From positions 3,596,001 to 3,660,000 of the forward strand of contig OZ245062.1 of assembly GCA_965224785.1 (NCBI GenBank): a DNA stretch of 64,000 bases, given 5' to 3'. This DNA is from JALSNL01 sp036479585 (GTDB lineage: Bacteria > Bacteroidota > Ignavibacteria > Ignavibacteriales > Melioribacteraceae). The notes under the pieces are model-generated. The model searched no databases and was not told the origin of the DNA. It saw nothing but the letters and a program-made list of their open reading frames with translations. Below, one piece after another: positions 62,559 through 64,000 of this stretch; position 1 is the stretch's first letter, and every line of letters begins with the position of its first letter. The translations under genes and the position numbers were made by a program.

Positions 62559-63548
62559 TTATTCCGAACTACCAGCTTGTAAAATTTTCTTTGTCAGATT
62601 ATTTTGTATAAATGCAACAACAAATAAGTTATCTGTTTTCCACAATGGATTAAGTAATTTATTTTCAAAAAATTTGTACTTCCCTTTTTGGTTAATTCCT
62701 TCCAAAGACCTTCCGTTGTTACTTGGTAAAATTGCCCTAACTACATTTGAAAATTTTCTCTCCCCGTTTGTACCTGGAGATTTTTGCAATTCAATATTTT
62801 TTTCTATTAAAAGAATTCTTAATACTAAACTTTTGAAGTTTAAGTTATCTGCATCAAACACATCTACAAAAACAGCAATGTTAAATCCATTTTGACTAAG
62901 GACGCTATCTTGTACACTTATCTCAAAACTTGTGAATTCTTTTTTACTTTTTTCAATTGTAGTAAATAGAATGCTTATGTCGTTTACCAAATCACTTTTT
63001 GCTCCATAAATAATAATAGTAGGACTTTCAAACACACCATAGTAATTTGCTCGTAGATTAATATCAGTTTTTGCTTCATTGTAAAAAGGATCGTTTGAAC
63101 TTGGGAATTGTGTGTGATAATTAATAAAAAATAATGAATTGCTAAATTGATTTTGCAATTTGTTAATTGTAATACTTGCTTCAATACATTTACCACAATT
63201 AACATTCGTAAAATTTTCTAACAGTACATTTTTCTTTAGTTTGTTTTTAATTAGGATTAGCTCTAAGGTTTGTAATTTTTTATCGTCAAAAATTATTTCT
63301 TGCTCTGCTGAAAAGAATCCAACATTTCTAATCTTAATTATATGTCCCGTAGCAAGTGCTGATATTGTATCTGGCGTAAGTTTATTCATTGAAATATTAT
63401 CTAAAAATATTTCAGCTCCAATAACATTTGAAGTAATAAAAACTTTTCCAAATCTTTCTCCCTTTATATTTTCAGTCGGAGTATCATTACACGCAATTGT
63501 AAAAATCATTAATACTAGTAATAAAATTTTAAGTGTAAATATGTTCAT
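62559..63548 (-). CDS. PEGA-domain lipoprotein with Omp28-type thioredoxin fold
   Basis: 329 residues. The lipobox FTIACNDT anchors it at Cys20. A PEGA-like beta domain follows (GKVFITSNVIGAEIFLDNISM, about 34-100), then an Omp28/thioredoxin region with LLENFTNVNCGKCIEA (Cys118 and Cys121), LFFINYHTQFPSSNDPF and SPTIIIYG. PEGA domains are thought to bind cell-wall or surface structures. It resembles the Omp28-family gene at 57025 but lacks the sorting domain, being lipid-anchored instead. No operon partner is clear. Confidence 0.82.
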   Translation of the reverse strand: MNIFTLKILLLVLMIFTIACNDTPTENIKGERFGKVFITSNVIGAEIFLDNISMNKLTPDTISALATGHIIKIRNVGFFSAEQEIIFDDKKLQTLELILIKNKLKKNVLLENFTNVNCGKCIEASITINKLQNQFSNSLFFINYHTQFPSSNDPFYNEAKTDINLRANYYGVFESPTIIIYGAKSDLVNDISILFTTIEKSKKEFTSFEISVQDSVLSQNGFNIAVFVDVFDADNLNFKSLVLRILLIEKNIELQKSPGTNGERKFSNVVRAILPSNNGRSLEGINQKGKYKFFENKLLNPLWKTDNLFVVAFIQNNLTKKILQAGSSE

Positions 63549-63720
63549 TGAATTTAGATAATTGTTATTTACAAAAAATAGTATTCAAGGATAGTTTTCA
63601 ATATATAAAACTATATTATTTATTTAAGATAATTATTAATTTGAAACATCCTAGTCAAATTTGTTTGCTAAACAAGTATGCTGTAATTATATTTAGTTTA
63701 TAAAATGAGATGAGAAAAGA

Positions 63721-64000
63721 ATGAACTTAAATAATAACATAAACTCCACCCAAGAAGTTAACGACTTGGTTGCAAAAGCTAAATCCGCTCAACTTGAATA
63801 CAAACATTTTAGCCAAGCACAAGTAGATAAAATTGTTAAAGCAATGGCTGATGCGGGCTACGAAGCTAGTGAGCGACTAGCAAAATTAGCACATCAAGAA
63901 ACCGGATTTGGTATTTGGCAAGATAAAGTTATTAAAAATCAATTCGGTTCTCGAACAGTTTATGAATCAATTAAAGACCTTAAAACAGTTGGAGTAATTG
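63721..64000 (+). CDS. Aldehyde dehydrogenase (acylating, EutE/PduP-like), 3' part outside the window
   Basis: The ATG at 63721 follows GAGAAAAGA, and 93 residues are visible before the window ends. STQEVNDLVAKAKSAQLEYKHFSQAQVDKIVKAMADAG and LAKLAHQETGFGIWQDKVIKNQFGSRTVYESIKDLKTVGVI match the N-terminal start of CoA-acylating aldehyde dehydrogenases. The catalytic cysteine lies beyond the window. Whether it is a stand-alone enzyme or the N-terminal part of a bifunctional AdhE cannot be decided. Confidence 0.85.
   Translation, partial: MNLNNNINSTQEVNDLVAKAKSAQLEYKHFSQAQVDKIVKAMADAGYEASERLAKLAHQETGFGIWQDKVIKNQFGSRTVYESIKDLKTVGVI

Noticed and set aside
63160..63561. Plus-strand 133-codon frame opposite the PEGA-Omp28 gene
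   Set aside because: Antisense shadow of a lipoprotein gene with clear lipobox and CxxC motif on the other strand.

Overview
The window is AT-rich DNA whose gene content fits an FCB-group bacterium, most likely Ignavibacteriota/Ignavibacteriales. Five secreted proteins end in the type IX secretion (T9SS) type A sorting domain with the YPNPFNPTT-type opening, which is especially common in that group. Bacteroidota-type families are also present: a hybrid propeller histidine kinase, Omp28-like proteins, TlpA, CusA-TolC fusions, a BtuG-like lipoprotein and DUF4139. The lineage call is inference, as there is no rRNA or tRNA in the window.

Layout. 1-1073: a partial methyltransferase and a TSUP permease. 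1254-11278: a secreted-protein block with two tandem CotH-kinase/lamin-tail proteins, a YgjV-like membrane protein and a DUF5060 putative glycosidase. 11326-14872: DUF4139 protein, SRPBCC protein, and an ECF sigma / putative anti-sigma / Spy-like trio. 14982-17588: SixA and polyphosphate kinase. 17792-22161: both subunits of B12-dependent methylmalonyl-CoA mutase. 22258-23775: HigBA toxin-antitoxin plus an Mrr-type endonuclease. 23848-25893: M13 metallopeptidase. 26131-32995: a cobalamin riboswitch followed by a complete B12 uptake set (BtuB-like receptor, BtuG-like propeller lipoprotein, BtuF, BtuD, BtuC). 33068-37677: PEP carboxylase, Nfu-type Fe-S protein, methyltransferase, peroxiredoxin. 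37775-43299: heavy-metal RND efflux with the pump fused to its outer-membrane factor. 43474-44871: YfcC-family carrier. 44936-52596: three secreted repeat proteins. 53136-56774: a two-component pair. 57025-60190: a TlpA / outer-membrane protein / Omp28 operon. 60342-63548: a secreted protein with four copies of an unrecognised repeat, a broken membrane-protein remnant and a PEGA-Omp28 lipoprotein. 63721-64000: the start of an aldehyde dehydrogenase.

The clearest functional link is vitamin B12: the riboswitch-controlled import locus lies about 4 kb from the B12-dependent mutase. The second theme is cell-surface export. The third is small palindromic repeat elements. One family sits in-frame inside two T9SS sorting domains and once between genes, with compensatory stem changes. 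Another flanks btuF in inverted orientation and seems to supply its start codon. No CRISPR array, transposase, tRNA or rRNA was seen.
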